64,000 nt of DNA from Candidatus Competibacteraceae bacterium (GCA_016712625.1 JADJQQ010000006.1:62001-126000); one strand, 5' to 3'; positions 8,986 through 20,022 are shown, counted from the stretch's first letter. The notes: a model not told the origin generated them from the letters alone. Translations and numbers: made by a program.

Positions 8986-9787
8986 GGAACGGATCCTTAC
9001 CGCCGCCATTCTGGCTATCGTGGTGGTGGTCGCGGTCTTGGGATTGCCCGTTGCCGGTTTTGGCGTGGCGCTACTGGCTGTCGTGTTGCTTGGCGCATGG
9101 GAATGGGCGCGGCTGGCCGGCATCGAGAGGAATCGTGACCGTTTGCTATATGGCGGCGCGGTGCTGGCGTTGGTTTTGGCGCTTTGGCCGCTGCTCGGCC
9201 ATTCCGGCTTTGTTGGCGGCCTGATGATGGTGGTTGTGGCGTTCTGGGGGATGGCTCTGGGGTGGATGCGGCGCTACATCGAACAGCCGGATCGCCGTGA
9301 TCGGATCGCCGTGGTGGCCGGGGCTGGCTTGGTCGTACTGGTGGCGCCTTGGGTGGCCCTGGTGGCCTTGCATGGACAATTTGGGCCAACTTCTGTCCTG
9401 TTTCTACTGCTGCTGGTTTCCACGGCTGATATCGGTGCGTTTTTCGCCGGTCGCCGCTGGGGCCGGCGAAAGCTGGCGCCCACCCTCAGTCCCGGCAAAA
9501 CTTGGGAAGGAGTGGTGGGTGGCGGGGTCGTTACCTTGGCGCTCGCCTTGGTCGGTGCTGGGGTGTTAGGCGTCTCTGGCCACTGGTTCTGGTTTGTGGT
9601 GGTCTGTATGGTGACGGTAGCGTTTTCCATCGTCGGTGATTTATTTGAAAGCATGGTCAAGCGGCAACGGAGGTTTAAAGACAGTGGCTCGCTGCTGCCC
9701 GGACATGGCGGTGTGCTGGATCGCATCGATAGCCTAACGGCCGCCGCCCCCATTTTTCTGCTGGGCCTGTACGGAATGCGGGGATGA
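8978..9787 (+). CDS. cdsA: Phosphatidate cytidylyltransferase
   Basis: CdsA makes CDP-diacylglycerol from phosphatidic acid and CTP in the inner membrane, the entry step to all phospholipids. The 269-residue protein has about seven or eight hydrophobic spans and ends with the family signature: [18 protein letters not shown] (roughly residues 213-230) followed by [15 protein letters not shown]. The start overlaps uppS by 8 bases and the end overlaps the dxr start (ATGA type), so it is part of a tightly packed operon. Confidence 0.96.
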   Translation: MLKERILTAAILAIVVVVAVLGLPVAGFGVALLAVVLLGAWEWARLAGIERNRDRLLYGGAVLALVLALWPLLGHSGFVGGLMMVVVAFWGMALGWMRRYIEQPDRRDRIAVVAGAGLVVLVAPWVALVALHGQFGPTSVLFLLLLVSTADIGAFFAGRRWGRRKLAPTLSPGKTWEGVVGGGVVTLALALVGAGVLGVSGHWFWFVVVCMVTVAFSIVGDLFESMVKRQRRFKDSGSLLPGHGGVLDRIDSLTAAAPIFLLGLYGMRG

Positions 9788-10989
9788 GAGGCGGGCGCAT
9801 CGGTGTTGCCATTCTGGGTTCGACCGGTTCGATCGGAGCCAATACGCTCGACGTGTTGCGACGCCATACTGACCGGTTTGCGGTCGTGGCGTTGACCGCT
9901 AACCGAAACGATGAAGTCTTGTTCCAACAGTGTTTGACGTGGGAGCCGGATTTTGCGGTGATGGTTGATCCAGCCGCCGCCGAACGCTTGCAAGACCGGC
10001 TGCGGTTAGCCGGTCGGCCGATCGAGGTTCTGGGCGGTGTTTCAGGATTGGAACGGGTTGCGACGTTGCCGGAGACCGATTATGTGATGGCCGCGATTGT
10101 TGGGGCCGCCGGCTTGCTGCCGACCCTAGCGGCGGCCGGAGCGGGCAAGCGGGTTTTGTTGGCTAACAAGGAAGCCTTGGTCATGGCGGGGCCGCTGTTC
10201 ATGGCGACAGTACGACAACAAGGCGCCGAACTGCTGCCCATCGACAGCGAGCACAACGCCGTTTTCCAATGTCTGCCGCCGGGGTTTGCGGTCAATGGCC
10301 TTGACCGAGCAGGCGTGCGCCGGATCTTGTTGACGGGTTCCGGCGGGCCGTTTCGGCTTACGCCGCTAAAGTCCTTGTCGGAGGTAACCCCCGCGCAAGC
10401 CTGCGCGCACCCCAACTGGGTTATGGGCCGAAAGATTTCGGTCGATTCGGCTACCATGATGAATAAGGGCCTGGAAGTAATCGAGGCCCATTGGCTGTTT
10501 GATGCGCCACCGGAGCGAATTCAGATCGTGGTGCATCCGCAAAGCGTGATTCACTCGATGGTGGAATACGAGGATGGCTCAGTGCTGGCGCAATTGGGCA
10601 ATCCCGACATGCGGACGCCGATCGCGCAGGCTTTGGCCTGGCCGCAACGCATGAGTTCCGGCGCGCCCTCCCTGGATTTTTTCCAACTGGCGCAACTGGA
10701 GTTTCAAGCACCTGATTTCCAGCGTTTTCCCTGTTTGCGACTGGCGATTGCGGCGCTGGCCGCCGGTGGCACGGCCCCGACGGTTTTGAATGCCGCCAAC
10801 GAGATCGCCGTAGAGGCTTTTCTGGAAGGGCGGCTTCGTTTTACCGATATCCCGGCGGCCGTCGAGTATACGCTGGGACAGGTTACGCCACGGGCCGCCG
10901 AGCACCTGAACCAAATTCTTGAACATGATGCCCAAGCCCGTCGAGCTGCCGGGGAATGGGTCGCCAGGCGCACCGGAGGTGGACGATGA
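9784..10989 (+). CDS. dxr: 1-deoxy-D-xylulose 5-phosphate reductoisomerase
   Basis: Dxr converts DXP to 2-C-methyl-D-erythritol 4-phosphate with NADPH, the first committed step of the MEP isoprenoid pathway that feeds UppS. The 401-residue product has the NADPH-binding [14 protein letters not shown] near the N-terminus, the [10 protein letters not shown] motif, the metal/substrate site [15 protein letters not shown] with the conserved Asp-Ser-Glu, and the flexible-loop and C-terminal regions ([33 protein letters not shown]). Its ATG overlaps the cdsA stop and its stop overlaps the rseP start. Confidence 0.97.
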   Translation: MRGGRIGVAILGSTGSIGANTLDVLRRHTDRFAVVALTANRNDEVLFQQCLTWEPDFAVMVDPAAAERLQDRLRLAGRPIEVLGGVSGLERVATLPETDYVMAAIVGAAGLLPTLAAAGAGKRVLLANKEALVMAGPLFMATVRQQGAELLPIDSEHNAVFQCLPPGFAVNGLDRAGVRRILLTGSGGPFRLTPLKSLSEVTPAQACAHPNWVMGRKISVDSATMMNKGLEVIEAHWLFDAPPERIQIVVHPQSVIHSMVEYEDGSVLAQLGNPDMRTPIAQALAWPQRMSSGAPSLDFFQLAQLEFQAPDFQRFPCLRLAIAALAAGGTAPTVLNAANEIAVEAFLEGRLRFTDIPAAVEYTLGQVTPRAAEHLNQILEHDAQARRAAGEWVARRTGGGR

Positions 10990-12389
10990 CGAATTCACTG
11001 ATCTCGTTCTTGGCTTTTATCGTCACGCTGGGCGTGTTGATTACAGTCCATGAGTTTGGTCACTTTTGGGTCGCGCGCCGGCTGGGCGTCAAGGTGCTGC
11101 GGTTTTCCATTGGTTTCGGCCGACCACTGTGGCAATGGCGAGGCCGGGATGGGGTGGAATACGTGGTTGCCGCGCTGCCGTTCGGTGGCTATGTGAAGAT
11201 GCTCGATGAACGTGAAGGCGTGGTTCAACCAGAGGATCTGCCGCTGGCGTTCAACCGAAAGCCGGTGAGTTCGCGTCTTGCCATCGTGCTGGCTGGGCCG
11301 TTCTTCAACTTTCTTTTTGCCGTGCTGGCCTACGCTTTGATGTTTATGATTGGCGTCCCCGGCATCAAGCCAATTCTGGACCAGCCAGGGCTGGGTTCGC
11401 TTGCCGCGGCCGGCGGTTTTCAGAAAGGAGATCTGGTGATCGCTATCGACGGCAAACCGACGCCGACCTTGAGCGCGATGATGTTAGCTTTGGTGGATCG
11501 GGCGATGGCTGAAGAAGTGATCCGAATCGATGTGTTGCCTGACTGTGAAACCGGCTGCGATATTGATGAATCGACCGTGCGGCCGATCCACGCCAAAACG
11601 CGAACGCTGGATGCGCGAGACGCGCGGCCGTTTGCCGATACCGCCGTGATTTTCGATAAGGTAGGTCTGTCGCCATTACGGCCGATTTTGCCGGCGGTCA
11701 TCGGCCAGGTGACTTCAGGCGGCGCGGCGGAGCGGGCCGGTTTACGAGCGGGCGACCATATTGTATCCGTCGATAGCGAACCGGTGCCGGACTGGCAGCA
11801 GTGGCGAAGTATCGTCGAGTCGCACCCAGAACAAGCTTTGCAAGTTCGGATCGAACGTCAGGGAAGCGAACAAATGTTGGAAATTATCCCGGCGGCCAAG
11901 GAAAACAACCAGGGCAAGCGGGTCGGCTTTGTCGGCGCTGTCGCCGAAGTCCCACAAGATCTCGCCCAGAGCTTGCAAGTCGTGGTACGTTATGGCCCTT
12001 TGGAGGCGATGGCGGCGGCGGTTGAGAAAACCTGGGATATGTCCTTGTTGACTCTGCGGATGTTGGGTCGAATGCTGGTTGGCAAGGCTTCTTTGGAAAA
12101 TATCAGTGGGCCGTTGACTATCGCCCAATTCGCCGGACAGGCCGCCAATGCGGGCGCCATGGCTTTCCTCTCAATGCTGGCGTTGGTGAGCCTCAGTTTG
12201 GGTGTGTTGAATTTACTGCCGGTGCCCGTGCTGGACGGCGGCCATGTCTTGTATTACTTGATCGAATGGGTTAAAGGCAGTCCCTTGCCAGAGGCGATCC
12301 AGAACATGGGGCAACAGCTTGGAATTGCCGTGTTGCTGTTGCTGATGGGTTTAGCCCTGTTTAATGATTTCAGCCGTCTTCTGGGGTAG
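10986..12389 (+). CDS. rseP: Site-2 intramembrane zinc metalloprotease RseP
   Basis: RseP cleaves the anti-sigma factor RseA within the membrane to release sigmaE, and clears signal peptides. The ATG at 10986 gives 467 residues and overlaps the dxr stop (ATGA); the open frame upstream to 10956 is just dxr sequence. The zinc site HEFGH is at residues 22-26 in the first membrane span, and the third ligand lies in the C-terminal [15 protein letters not shown]. Two PDZ domains occupy about residues 115-300 between the membrane segments. Its place just before bamA and skp matches its role in envelope stress control. Confidence 0.97.
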   Translation: MTNSLISFLAFIVTLGVLITVHEFGHFWVARRLGVKVLRFSIGFGRPLWQWRGRDGVEYVVAALPFGGYVKMLDEREGVVQPEDLPLAFNRKPVSSRLAIVLAGPFFNFLFAVLAYALMFMIGVPGIKPILDQPGLGSLAAAGGFQKGDLVIAIDGKPTPTLSAMMLALVDRAMAEEVIRIDVLPDCETGCDIDESTVRPIHAKTRTLDARDARPFADTAVIFDKVGLSPLRPILPAVIGQVTSGGAAERAGLRAGDHIVSVDSEPVPDWQQWRSIVESHPEQALQVRIERQGSEQMLEIIPAAKENNQGKRVGFVGAVAEVPQDLAQSLQVVVRYGPLEAMAAAVEKTWDMSLLTLRMLGRMLVGKASLENISGPLTIAQFAGQAANAGAMAFLSMLALVSLSLGVLNLLPVPVLDGGHVLYYLIEWVKGSPLPEAIQNMGQQLGIAVLLLLMGLALFNDFSRLLG

Positions 12390-12429
12390 GGGCGCTGACC
12401 CTGGAGTATGGAGTAGCCACTTGCTTACG

Positions 12430-14718
12430 ATGAAATGGTATCGCTGCTTGCTGTTGGTGGTTGGGCTATTGGTCGCGGTTTCTGGGGCGCAAGCGGCGAG
12501 CTTCGTCGTTCGGGATATCCAGGTCGAGGGCTTGCAACGGATTTCCGCCGGCACGGTTTTTAACTACCTGCCGGTGCAAGTGGGTTCGACGATCTCCGAG
12601 AAAGATCATCCCGAAATCATCCGCGCGTTGTTCAAGACGGGCTTTTTCAGTGATGTCAACCTGGAGCGCCGGGGTGATGTGCTGGTCGTTACCGTTACCG
12701 AACGGCCGGCGATTGCCGAAGTCAAGCTGGTGGGAAACAAAGACATCAGCACCGACGATCTCAAGAAAGCGCTGACCGGCATCGGGTTGGCGGAAGGCCG
12801 CGTGTTTGACCGTTCCTTGCTCGACAAGGTGGAGCAGGAGCTGCTGCAACAATATTACAGTCGGGGCCGGTATGGCGTACGGATCAAGAGCCAAGTGCAG
12901 GCGCTGGAACGCAACCGGGTGGCGATCACCCTCGACATCGCGGAAGGCGAAGTGGCGAGCATTACCCGAATCAATATCGTTGGCAACAAAGCGTTCAGCG
13001 ACAAGGAGCTGTTGAAACAGCTGCAATCGGCCACCAGTGGCTGGTTTTCCTTCTTCACCAAGGATGACCAGTATTCCAAGCAAAAACTGGGGGCCGATCT
13101 GGAAAGTCTGCGCTCCTTTTATCTGGATCGGGGTTATCTGAGATTCAATGTGGAATCCACCCAGGTTTCCATTACCCCAGACAAGAAAGACGTTTATATC
13201 ACCATCAACGTGAGTGAAGGCGAGCCTTATACCGTGCAGGACGCGCAGTTGGCCGGGGAGTTTGGCGTTGTCCCCGAACAGGATCTACGGAAGCTGATCA
13301 CCATCAAATCGGGTGAAACCTTTTCTCGCGCCAAAATGACCGAGGTCGCCAAGAAAATCAGCGAACGCTTGGGCGAAGAGGGTTACTCGCTCGCCAATAT
13401 CAATACGGTGCCCCAACTGGATGACGAAAATAAAAAGGTCGCCTTGACTTTTGTCGTCGATCCCGGCAAGCGGGTTTACGTGCGGCGAATCAACTTCCAA
13501 GGCAATTCCAAGACCGAAGACGAAGTGCTGCGGCGCGAGTTGCGACAGATGGAAGGTGGTTGGGTTTCAACCAAGGATCTCGACCGCTCCAAGACCCGCC
13601 TGCAACGATTGGAGTATTTGGAAAGCGTCAACGTCGAAACGGCCCCCGTGCCGGGCACCAACGATCAGGTGGATGTGAACTATACGCTGGTTGAGCGGTC
13701 ATCTGGCAGCTTGATGTTCGGCGTCGGTTACGGTCAGGAATCAGGGTTATTGTTGAACGTCAGCTTGGTCCAGAACAATTTCTTGGGGACTGGCAACCAG
13801 TTGGGGATCATTTTCAACAACAGCGATATCGGCCAAAATTACAGCCTCTCCTTCAATAATCCCTATTACACTTTGGATGGGATTAGCCTTGGTTTCAGGT
13901 TTTATTACCGGGATATCGACAGCTCTGAATTGAATACCGCCAACTACGTTCAGAATGCCTTTGGCGGCCAGATCAATCTAGGTTTTCCGCTCAACGAGTT
14001 TGATACTTTACGGGTGAGTCCGGGTTATGAGCATGTCTGGATCGATACAACCCCCGAAACCCCGAAGGAAATACTCGACTATCTCGGCGAAAACGGTGAT
14101 TCCTACGATCAATTCAAGCTGGATGTCAGTTGGGCGCACGATACCCGCGACCGTGCTCTCTTTCCAACCAGCGGTGGTTTGACTCAGCTCTCGGCGGAAA
14201 TCGCCGTGCCAGGGAGTACGGCGGAGTTTTACAAACTCAATTCTCGGGCTGTTGTTTATTTCCCGCTAAGCCGGTGGCTTACCTGGTCGGTGGGTGGTGA
14301 AGTCGGCTACGGCGATGGTTATGGCAATTCCGCCGGCCTGCCGTTTTTCGAAAACTTTTACGCCGGTGGTTTGCGCTCGGTGCGCGGCTTCAAATCCAAT
14401 ACCCTGGGGCCGCGGTATAGTAATGACGAGCCCAGTGGCGGTGCGTTCAAAACGACAGCGAGCACCCAATTGATTCTACCGGTGCCTTTTGTCGAGAAAG
14501 CGGAGAATGTCCGGGTGGCCGCATTCTTCGATATTGGCAATGTGTTTTCGACGGTGGATGAGTTCGATGTGGGCGAATTGCGCTATTCGGCCGGCCTGGC
14601 CGGATTATGGGTGTCGCCCTTTGGACCTATTGTGTTGAGCGTTGCGGCGCCCCTCAATGCGGAATCTGGTGATGAAGAAGAAAATTTCCAGTTCTCCTTC
14701 GGCGTGCCGTTTAATTGA
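12430..14718 (+). CDS. bamA: Outer-membrane assembly factor BamA
   Basis: BamA is the core of the BAM complex, which folds beta-barrel proteins into the outer membrane. The ATG at 12430 gives 762 residues and a clear signal peptide (MKWYRCLLLVVGLLVAVSGAQ then A-A); the frame is open to 12364 but that part overlaps rseP and lacks a signal. Five POTRA repeats cover about residues 25-420, each with the FxTG/GF-type ends, for example LFKTGFFSDVNLERRGD. The Omp85 barrel follows, with the lid-lock motif VRGFKSNTLGPR near residue 650. The protein ends in Asn rather than the usual aromatic residue, but the last Phe is one before it. Confidence 0.97.
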   Translation: MKWYRCLLLVVGLLVAVSGAQAASFVVRDIQVEGLQRISAGTVFNYLPVQVGSTISEKDHPEIIRALFKTGFFSDVNLERRGDVLVVTVTERPAIAEVKLVGNKDISTDDLKKALTGIGLAEGRVFDRSLLDKVEQELLQQYYSRGRYGVRIKSQVQALERNRVAITLDIAEGEVASITRINIVGNKAFSDKELLKQLQSATSGWFSFFTKDDQYSKQKLGADLESLRSFYLDRGYLRFNVESTQVSITPDKKDVYITINVSEGEPYTVQDAQLAGEFGVVPEQDLRKLITIKSGETFSRAKMTEVAKKISERLGEEGYSLANINTVPQLDDENKKVALTFVVDPGKRVYVRRINFQGNSKTEDEVLRRELRQMEGGWVSTKDLDRSKTRLQRLEYLESVNVETAPVPGTNDQVDVNYTLVERSSGSLMFGVGYGQESGLLLNVSLVQNNFLGTGNQLGIIFNNSDIGQNYSLSFNNPYYTLDGISLGFRFYYRDIDSSELNTANYVQNAFGGQINLGFPLNEFDTLRVSPGYEHVWIDTTPETPKEILDYLGENGDSYDQFKLDVSWAHDTRDRALFPTSGGLTQLSAEIAVPGSTAEFYKLNSRAVVYFPLSRWLTWSVGGEVGYGDGYGNSAGLPFFENFYAGGLRSVRGFKSNTLGPRYSNDEPSGGAFKTTASTQLILPVPFVEKAENVRVAAFFDIGNVFSTVDEFDVGELRYSAGLAGLWVSPFGPIVLSVAAPLNAESGDEEENFQFSFGVPFN

Positions 14719-14783
14719 TGCGCCGTTGGAGGCTGTTTTGTCGGTTATTTGTTTGCATTTTCTCGCCTGTGGAGGTATCAAAA

Positions 14784-15290
14784 TTGAAGCTTTTTAAAAC
14801 ACTATTGATTGCGGCGCTAGCGGCTGCGCCATTTGCGGTGGCGCAAGCGGCGGATGTCAAAATCGGCTTTGTCAGCGTGGCTAAAATTCTACAAAACGCA
14901 CCGCAGGCGGAATCGGCCAGCAAACGGTTGGAACAGGAGTTCGCACCACGCCAGAAAGCTTTGGTCGAAGCGCAGAAATCGTTGCGCAAGCAGGAAGAAA
15001 AACTGTCGAAAGACAGCGCGGTGATGGGGGATAGCCAGCGCCGAAGCCTCGAAAGCGATATTCGCAATCAGGCCCGCGAATTGAAACGGACTGGCGACGA
15101 GTTTCGCGAGGACTTCAACCTGCGCCGTAACGAGGAATTAGGCAAATTCCAAAAACAGGTTTTGGAGGTCATCAATAATATCGCCAAGGAAGATGGCTTC
15201 GATTTGGTGGTCAACGACGGCGCGGCTTTGTACGCCAGCCCGCAGGTGGATGTCACCGAAAAAGTGCTCAAGCGCTTGACCTCGAAGTAA
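14784..15290 (+). CDS. skp: Periplasmic OMP chaperone Skp/OmpH
   Basis: Skp is a trimeric periplasmic chaperone that holds unfolded outer-membrane proteins on the way to BamA. I place the start at a TTG (14784) because a strong GGAGGT lies 7 bases upstream and the product then begins with a clean signal peptide (KLFKTLLIAALAAAPFAVAQA, cleavage before ADVKIG). This gives 168 residues, near the E. coli precursor (161). The frame is also open from an ATG at 14715 that overlaps the bamA stop, but that adds an unlikely Arg/Cys-rich leader. The long middle part is charged and helical, as expected for the tentacles. Confidence 0.92.
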   Translation: MKLFKTLLIAALAAAPFAVAQAADVKIGFVSVAKILQNAPQAESASKRLEQEFAPRQKALVEAQKSLRKQEEKLSKDSAVMGDSQRRSLESDIRNQARELKRTGDEFREDFNLRRNEELGKFQKQVLEVINNIAKEDGFDLVVNDGAALYASPQVDVTEKVLKRLTSK

Positions 15291-15296
15291 AGACGC

Positions 15297-16328
15297 ATGA
15301 TCACGCTGGGTGAGATCGCTGCGGTGTCTCGCACGCGCCTGCAACGGTGTGACGCGGCGGCGGTAGTCACCGGGGTAGCGCCGCTCGATCAGGCTGAGCC
15401 CGGCCAACTCAGTTTTCTGACCAGTACGCGCTATCGCCCTTTTTTGGCGGATACCAGAGCCTCGGCCGTCATTGTATCGGCTGAGGATGCCATTGATTGC
15501 CCCGCGCCGGCCCTGGTGGCGGACAACCCCCAGGTGGCCTATGCCCGCGCGGCCGCCTTGTTCGAACCCACAGCTGAGCGAACCCCAGGCATTCACCCTA
15601 CCGCTTGGGTCAGTCCCAGCGCCCAAATCGCCGCTGATGCCTGGGTTGGCCCCCATTGCACGATCGAGGCGGGGGCCATTGTTGGCCCTGGTGTTTCCAT
15701 CGGACCGAATTGCGTCATCGGCGAACGATCTGAGATCGGCGCCAATACCCGGCTGGTCGCTCACGTCACGCTCTGCCATCGAGTTCGATTGGGCCAGCGC
15801 GTGCTAGTGCATCCGGGAGCGGTGATTGGGAGTGATGGGTTTGGCTTGGCTCTCGATCACGGGGGACGCTGGCTCAAAATCCCTCAGCTCGGTAGCGTGG
15901 TGATTGGGGATGATGTCGAAATTGGCGCTAACACCACAATCGACCGCGGCGCCTTGGAAGATACGGTGATCGAGGAAGGGGTCAAGCTGGACAATCAGAT
16001 TCAGGTGGCTCACAACGTGCGGATTGGCGCTCATAGCGCCTTGGCCGGCTGCGTGGGCATCGCCGGTAGCGCCCGCGTCGGCCGCCATTGCATGCTAGGC
16101 GGCGGGGTCGGTGTGGCCGGCCATCTGGAGATCGCTGATCGCGTGCAAATTACCGGGATGTCGCTGGTAACCAAATCGATTAGCGAACCTGGGGCTTATT
16201 CATCCGGGTTGGCCGTGGAGCCAAACCGTCTCTGGAACAAGATTAGCGCCCGCCTCCGCCGGCTGGATGACGTGTTCAAGCGGCTGGCGATTCTGGAAAA
16301 AAAAATTAAACAAAACGGCTCTATTTGA
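15297..16328 (+). CDS. lpxD: UDP-3-O-(3-hydroxyacyl)glucosamine N-acyltransferase
   Basis: LpxD adds the N-linked hydroxyacyl chain in the third step of lipid A synthesis, using acyl-ACP. The 343-residue product has an N-terminal substrate domain ([19 protein letters not shown] near residue 30) and a left-handed beta-helix built of hexapeptide repeats from about residue 100 to 300 ([19 protein letters not shown] and similar). The conserved segment around [19 protein letters not shown] carries the likely catalytic histidine, as in the family. A C-terminal helix follows. It starts six bases after the skp stop, so it is in the same operon. Confidence 0.97.
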   Translation: MITLGEIAAVSRTRLQRCDAAAVVTGVAPLDQAEPGQLSFLTSTRYRPFLADTRASAVIVSAEDAIDCPAPALVADNPQVAYARAAALFEPTAERTPGIHPTAWVSPSAQIAADAWVGPHCTIEAGAIVGPGVSIGPNCVIGERSEIGANTRLVAHVTLCHRVRLGQRVLVHPGAVIGSDGFGLALDHGGRWLKIPQLGSVVIGDDVEIGANTTIDRGALEDTVIEEGVKLDNQIQVAHNVRIGAHSALAGCVGIAGSARVGRHCMLGGGVGVAGHLEIADRVQITGMSLVTKSISEPGAYSSGLAVEPNRLWNKISARLRRLDDVFKRLAILEKKIKQNGSI

Positions 16329-16342
16329 GAGGGGATTACGCT

Positions 16343-16792
16343 TTGGAAACGATGGAAATCAAGGAAATATTGGAGTATCTGCCCCACCGTTATCCATTCC
16401 TGCTAATTGATCGGGTCTTGGCGCTCGATCCGGGACGGGCCTTGACGGGCCTGAAAAATGTGAGTTTTAACGAGCCCTATTTTATGGGGCACTTTCCGCA
16501 GCGCCCGATTATGCCGGGCGTGTTGATCGTGGAGGCTTTGGCTCAGGCTACCGGGGTGCTAGCATTCAAGAGCGAAGGGGAGCGGCCCGACCATCATTCC
16601 ATGTATTACCTGGTCGGTGTGGATAACGCCCGCTTCAAGCGGCCCGTCGAGCCGGGCGATCAGTTAATTTTGGAAGTGCGGCTGGATCGCATCAAGCGCG
16701 GCGTGGGTAAATTCGTCTGTGAAGCCAAGGTCGATGGTCAGTTGGCGGCCTCGGCCGATCTGATGTGCGCCAAGCGGGAAATCGACCTGTGA
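16343..16792 (+). CDS. fabZ: (3R)-hydroxyacyl-ACP dehydratase
   Basis: FabZ dehydrates 3-hydroxyacyl-ACP in fatty acid elongation and competes with LpxA/LpxD for hydroxyacyl-ACP. Core motifs are [13 protein letters not shown] and [20 protein letters not shown], containing the catalytic histidine and the helix glutamate. No ATG fits well: the frame is open from a TTG overlapping the lpxD stop (16325), a second TTG at 16343 lies about 9 bases after GAGAGGGG, and an ATG at 16352 is too far from it. I favour the TTG at 16343, giving 149 residues (E. coli 151). Its stop overlaps the lpxA start. Confidence 0.93.
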   Translation: METMEIKEILEYLPHRYPFLLIDRVLALDPGRALTGLKNVSFNEPYFMGHFPQRPIMPGVLIVEALAQATGVLAFKSEGERPDHHSMYYLVGVDNARFKRPVEPGDQLILEVRLDRIKRGVGKFVCEAKVDGQLAASADLMCAKREIDL

Positions 16793-17562
16793 TCGATCCG
16801 CGCGCCGTGGTGGACCCCGCGGCCCGATTGGCGCCAGATGTCACGGTGGGGCCGTTTTCGGTGATTGGCTCCGAGGTGGAAATCGAGGCGGGAACCTGGA
16901 TTGGCCCTCATGTGGTGATTCAGGGACCAACTCGAATCGGGCGCGACAACCGGATTTTTCAGTTCGCATCGCTCGGTGAAATGCCGCAGGACAAAAAGTA
17001 TGGCGGCGAACCAACCCGCTTGGAAATCGGCGATCGCAATACGATTCGTGAGTTTGTCACCATCAATCGCGGCACGGCGCAGGATGCCGGGCTGACGCGC
17101 TTGGGCGATGATAACTGGATTATGGCCTACGTTCACATCGCTCACGACTGCATGGTCGGAAATCGAACGATTTTTGCCAACGGCGCATCGCTGGCCGGGC
17201 ATGTCCACGTCGAGGACGATGTGGTGCTCGGAGGGTTCGCCTTGGTGTATCAGTTTACCCGCCTGGGCATCCACAGTTTCTGTGGCTTTGCGTGCGGCGT
17301 GCATCGGGATGTGCCGCCTTACGTCACCGTTGCTGGCTACCGCGCCGAGCCTTATGGCATCAACACGGAGGGTTTGCGCCGCCGCAATTTTTCCGATGAG
17401 GAAATCCAGGCGATCCGCCGGGCCTATAAAGCGATTTATCGGGCCAACTTGCGCTTGGAGGAAGCGGTGGAAAAAGTTCGGGACATGGCGGTGGACTGGC
17501 CGGGATTGACCGTCTTGGCCGATTTTCTGGCCGCGCCCTCCCGCAACGGTATCGTTCGCTAA
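16789..17562 (+). CDS. lpxA: UDP-N-acetylglucosamine O-acyltransferase
   Basis: LpxA performs the first step of lipid A synthesis, moving a 3-hydroxyacyl chain from ACP to UDP-GlcNAc. The GTG at 16789 overlaps the fabZ stop (GTGA) and gives 257 residues, near the E. coli 262; the reading frame upstream is fabZ sequence. The protein is a trimeric left-handed beta-helix with hexapeptide repeats up to about residue 190, including [20 protein letters not shown] with the catalytic histidine. A helical C-terminal domain ([20 protein letters not shown]) follows, typical for LpxA. Confidence 0.97.
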   Translation: MIDPRAVVDPAARLAPDVTVGPFSVIGSEVEIEAGTWIGPHVVIQGPTRIGRDNRIFQFASLGEMPQDKKYGGEPTRLEIGDRNTIREFVTINRGTAQDAGLTRLGDDNWIMAYVHIAHDCMVGNRTIFANGASLAGHVHVEDDVVLGGFALVYQFTRLGIHSFCGFACGVHRDVPPYVTVAGYRAEPYGINTEGLRRRNFSDEEIQAIRRAYKAIYRANLRLEEAVEKVRDMAVDWPGLTVLADFLAAPSRNGIVR

Positions 17563-17576
17563 AATCCGCCGTCGTC

Positions 17577-18728
17577 ATGCATATCGCGCTCGTCGCTGGC
17601 GAGTTGTCGGGCGATCTGCTGGGCAGCGGTCTGATCGCGGCCTTGAAGGAACGTTATCCCCAAGCGCGGTTCAGCGGTATCGGCGGCCCCGGCATGGTGG
17701 GCCAAGGCCTGCAAACCCTGGTGCCGCTAGAGCGGCTGGCGGTGATGGGCTTAGTGGAAGTCCTGCGCCATCTTCCCGAATTATTCAAGATCCGGCGGCA
17801 GCTTTATCAACAGTACCGCACCGATCCACCGCACGTATTCATCGGCATCGACGCGCCGGATTTCAACCTGGGTTTGGAGCGACGGCTGCGCGCTGGTGGA
17901 ATTCCCACCGTCCATTATGTCAGCCCTTCGGTGTGGGCGTGGCGGCCGTGGCGAGTGCGTAAAATCGCCCGCGCCGTCGATCTTATGCTGACGCTGCTAC
18001 CGTTTGAAGCCGCATTTTATCAAAAACACGGCGTACCAGTGTGCCACGTCGGCCATCCATTGGCTGATCTGATTCCCTTGGAAAGCGACAGGCAGGCGGC
18101 GCGTGGCTTATTGGCGGTGAAGTATCCTCTTGACGCGCCTGTCGTCGCCTTGCTGCCTGGTAGCCGAATGGGCGAAGTTGGGCGGATGGGCGCGCTATTT
18201 CTGGAAACGGCCCAATGGCTGTCTGCGCAACATCCCAACCTGCGGTTTTTGATGCCGGCGGCGACGGCTCGACTGTATGAGGTTTTGACGGCCTTGCAAA
18301 CTGAACGAACGCCGTCATTGCCCCTAACCGTGGTGCGGGGATGCGCGCGCGAGGTGATGGCGGCCGCCGATGTTGTGTTGCTGGCGTCGGGAACCGCGGC
18401 TTTGGAAGCGATGCTGTTAAAACGGCCGATGGTTGTAGCTTATCGGGTTGCGCCGCTAACCGCCTGGATCGCTCGGCGGTTGGTCACGGTTGCCTATTTC
18501 TCCCTACCCAATCTGCTGGCGGGAAAGGAATTAACGCCGGAGTTTTTTCAAGAAGCGGCGACGGTGGAGAATCTGGGTTCAGCCGTATTGCGCTGGTTGG
18601 ATGACGCCAACGCTCGCCGAACCGTGGTGGCGGAATTTGAAGCCTTACATGTTCGGCTGCGGCGTGATGCCAGCCAACAGGCGGCGGCGGCGATAGCCGC
18701 CTTATTGGAACGCCGATCACAGCCCTGA
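17577..18728 (+). CDS. lpxB: Lipid A disaccharide synthase
   Basis: LpxB joins UDP-diacylglucosamine and lipid X to form the beta-1,6 disaccharide of lipid A at the inner membrane face (GT19 family). The 383-residue product begins with the family motif IALVAGELSGDLLGSGLI and carries VFIGIDAPDFNLGLERRL, YVSPSVWAWRPWRVRKI, LLPGSRMGEV and the C-terminal LASGTAALEAMLLKRPMVV. It starts 15 bases after lpxA. In many relatives rnhB and dnaE come next; here the block stops and a convergent cobB lies four bases away. Confidence 0.97.
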   Translation: MHIALVAGELSGDLLGSGLIAALKERYPQARFSGIGGPGMVGQGLQTLVPLERLAVMGLVEVLRHLPELFKIRRQLYQQYRTDPPHVFIGIDAPDFNLGLERRLRAGGIPTVHYVSPSVWAWRPWRVRKIARAVDLMLTLLPFEAAFYQKHGVPVCHVGHPLADLIPLESDRQAARGLLAVKYPLDAPVVALLPGSRMGEVGRMGALFLETAQWLSAQHPNLRFLMPAATARLYEVLTALQTERTPSLPLTVVRGCAREVMAAADVVLLASGTAALEAMLLKRPMVVAYRVAPLTAWIARRLVTVAYFSLPNLLAGKELTPEFFQEAATVENLGSAVLRWLDDANARRTVVAEFEALHVRLRRDASQQAAAAIAALLERRSQP

Positions 18729-18732
18729 TTGC

Positions 18733-20022
18733 TTAAGGTAGGAATAGGCGTGCCGTCGCCATGGGGTTGCTGGCAAAGTACAAATGTAGATAGGAAGCCG
18801 TTAGCCGGCCTAATCGATAAACAGCCTCGCCTGATTTTCCATCGCGCTGGCGGTGGCCGTGCGCCAGCGGTTGCAGCGGCGTTTCCAATCGCGAATGATG
18901 AAAGGTATGCCCCCGTAATTCGCCTTCTGGCAAAACCACTGCTTGCATTCCCAACCCCACCAGCTTCGAATCCAAGGCGGCATGACCGGGCAGCAGGCCG
19001 AGCATGGGCGCGCGATGGCCTTGCTGATCAGCCAGCGACTCCACGATGTAGAGCAAGCCTCCACACTCCGCATAAATCGGCTTGTCCGCTCGATGATGCG
19101 ACTGGAGTGAGGCGCGCATGGAGCTATTTTCCGCTAAAGCATCGAGATGCAATTCCGGATAACCGCCAGGGAGATACACGCTGTCCACCACCGGCAGCTC
19201 CGAATCTGACAGCGGCGAAAAGAACCGCAGTTCAGCCCCCAGCGCGACTAAAGCATCCAGGTTAGCCGGATACAGAAAGGCGAAGGCCGTGTCGCGAGCG
19301 ACGCCGATGCGAACGCCTTCGAGCGGGCGCGCCAGTGGTTCGATAGAGCTGGCCGGAAAATGGACCGGCGGTGGTAGTTCAGTCAATCGAGTGTGGGCGA
19401 TAAGCGCGGCGACACTGTTTAGGCGGGCTTCCAGATCGGCGATTTCAGTCGCTTGCACCAGCCCCAAATGGCGGTCAGGCAAGGTAATTTCACTCGCGCG
19501 CGGCAGCCAGCCGAAATAGCGTAAATCGGACGGTAGGCTCTGGGCTAACAGCTCGGCATGCCCCGGCCCCGCCACCCGATTGGCCAGCACGCCAGCGAAG
19601 GGTAGACCCGGACGGTAATGGGCTAATCCGTAAGCGACAGCGCCAAAGGTTTGCGCCATGGCGTGCGCGTTGATCAATGCGATCACTGGAACGCCAAACA
19701 GGGCGGCGAGGTCGGCGCTGGAGGGTGCGCCATCGAACAGGCCCATGACGCCCTCGATCAAAATCAAATCCGCTTCCCGCGCCGCCTGATGGAGCAACGC
19801 CTTGCAGTGGCTTTCACCCACCATCCATAAATCCAGTTGATACACCGGCTGGCCAGAAGCACGCTCCAAAATCATGGGATCGAGAAAATCGGGGCCGGTT
19901 TTGAATACGCGCACCTTGCGCCCCTGATTCCGGTGATAGCGGGCCAAACCGGCGACGACCGTGGTTTTTCCTTGGCCAGAGGCCGGCGCGGCCAGCAGCA
20001 GAGCAGGGCAGGTTACAGGCAT
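18733..20022 (-). CDS. cobB: Cobyrinate a,c-diamide synthase (CobB/CbiA)
   Basis: This enzyme amidates the a and c carboxylates of cobyrinate (or hydrogenobyrinate) with glutamine and ATP during cobalamin synthesis. The 429-residue protein has an N-terminal P-loop of the dethiobiotin-synthetase type (AAPASGQGKTTVVAGLARYH, residues about 10-29) and a C-terminal class I glutamine amidotransferase domain with the nucleophile in PIYAECGGLLY and the final histidine in TASYLHLYFAS. No cobalamin riboswitch was recognised upstream and no other cobalamin genes are present, so the gene stands alone here. Confidence 0.94.
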   Translation of the reverse strand: MPVTCPALLLAAPASGQGKTTVVAGLARYHRNQGRKVRVFKTGPDFLDPMILERASGQPVYQLDLWMVGESHCKALLHQAAREADLILIEGVMGLFDGAPSSADLAALFGVPVIALINAHAMAQTFGAVAYGLAHYRPGLPFAGVLANRVAGPGHAELLAQSLPSDLRYFGWLPRASEITLPDRHLGLVQATEIADLEARLNSVAALIAHTRLTELPPPVHFPASSIEPLARPLEGVRIGVARDTAFAFLYPANLDALVALGAELRFFSPLSDSELPVVDSVYLPGGYPELHLDALAENSSMRASLQSHHRADKPIYAECGGLLYIVESLADQQGHRAPMLGLLPGHAALDSKLVGLGMQAVVLPEGELRGHTFHHSRLETPLQPLAHGHRQRDGKSGEAVYRLGRLTASYLHLYFASNPMATARLFLP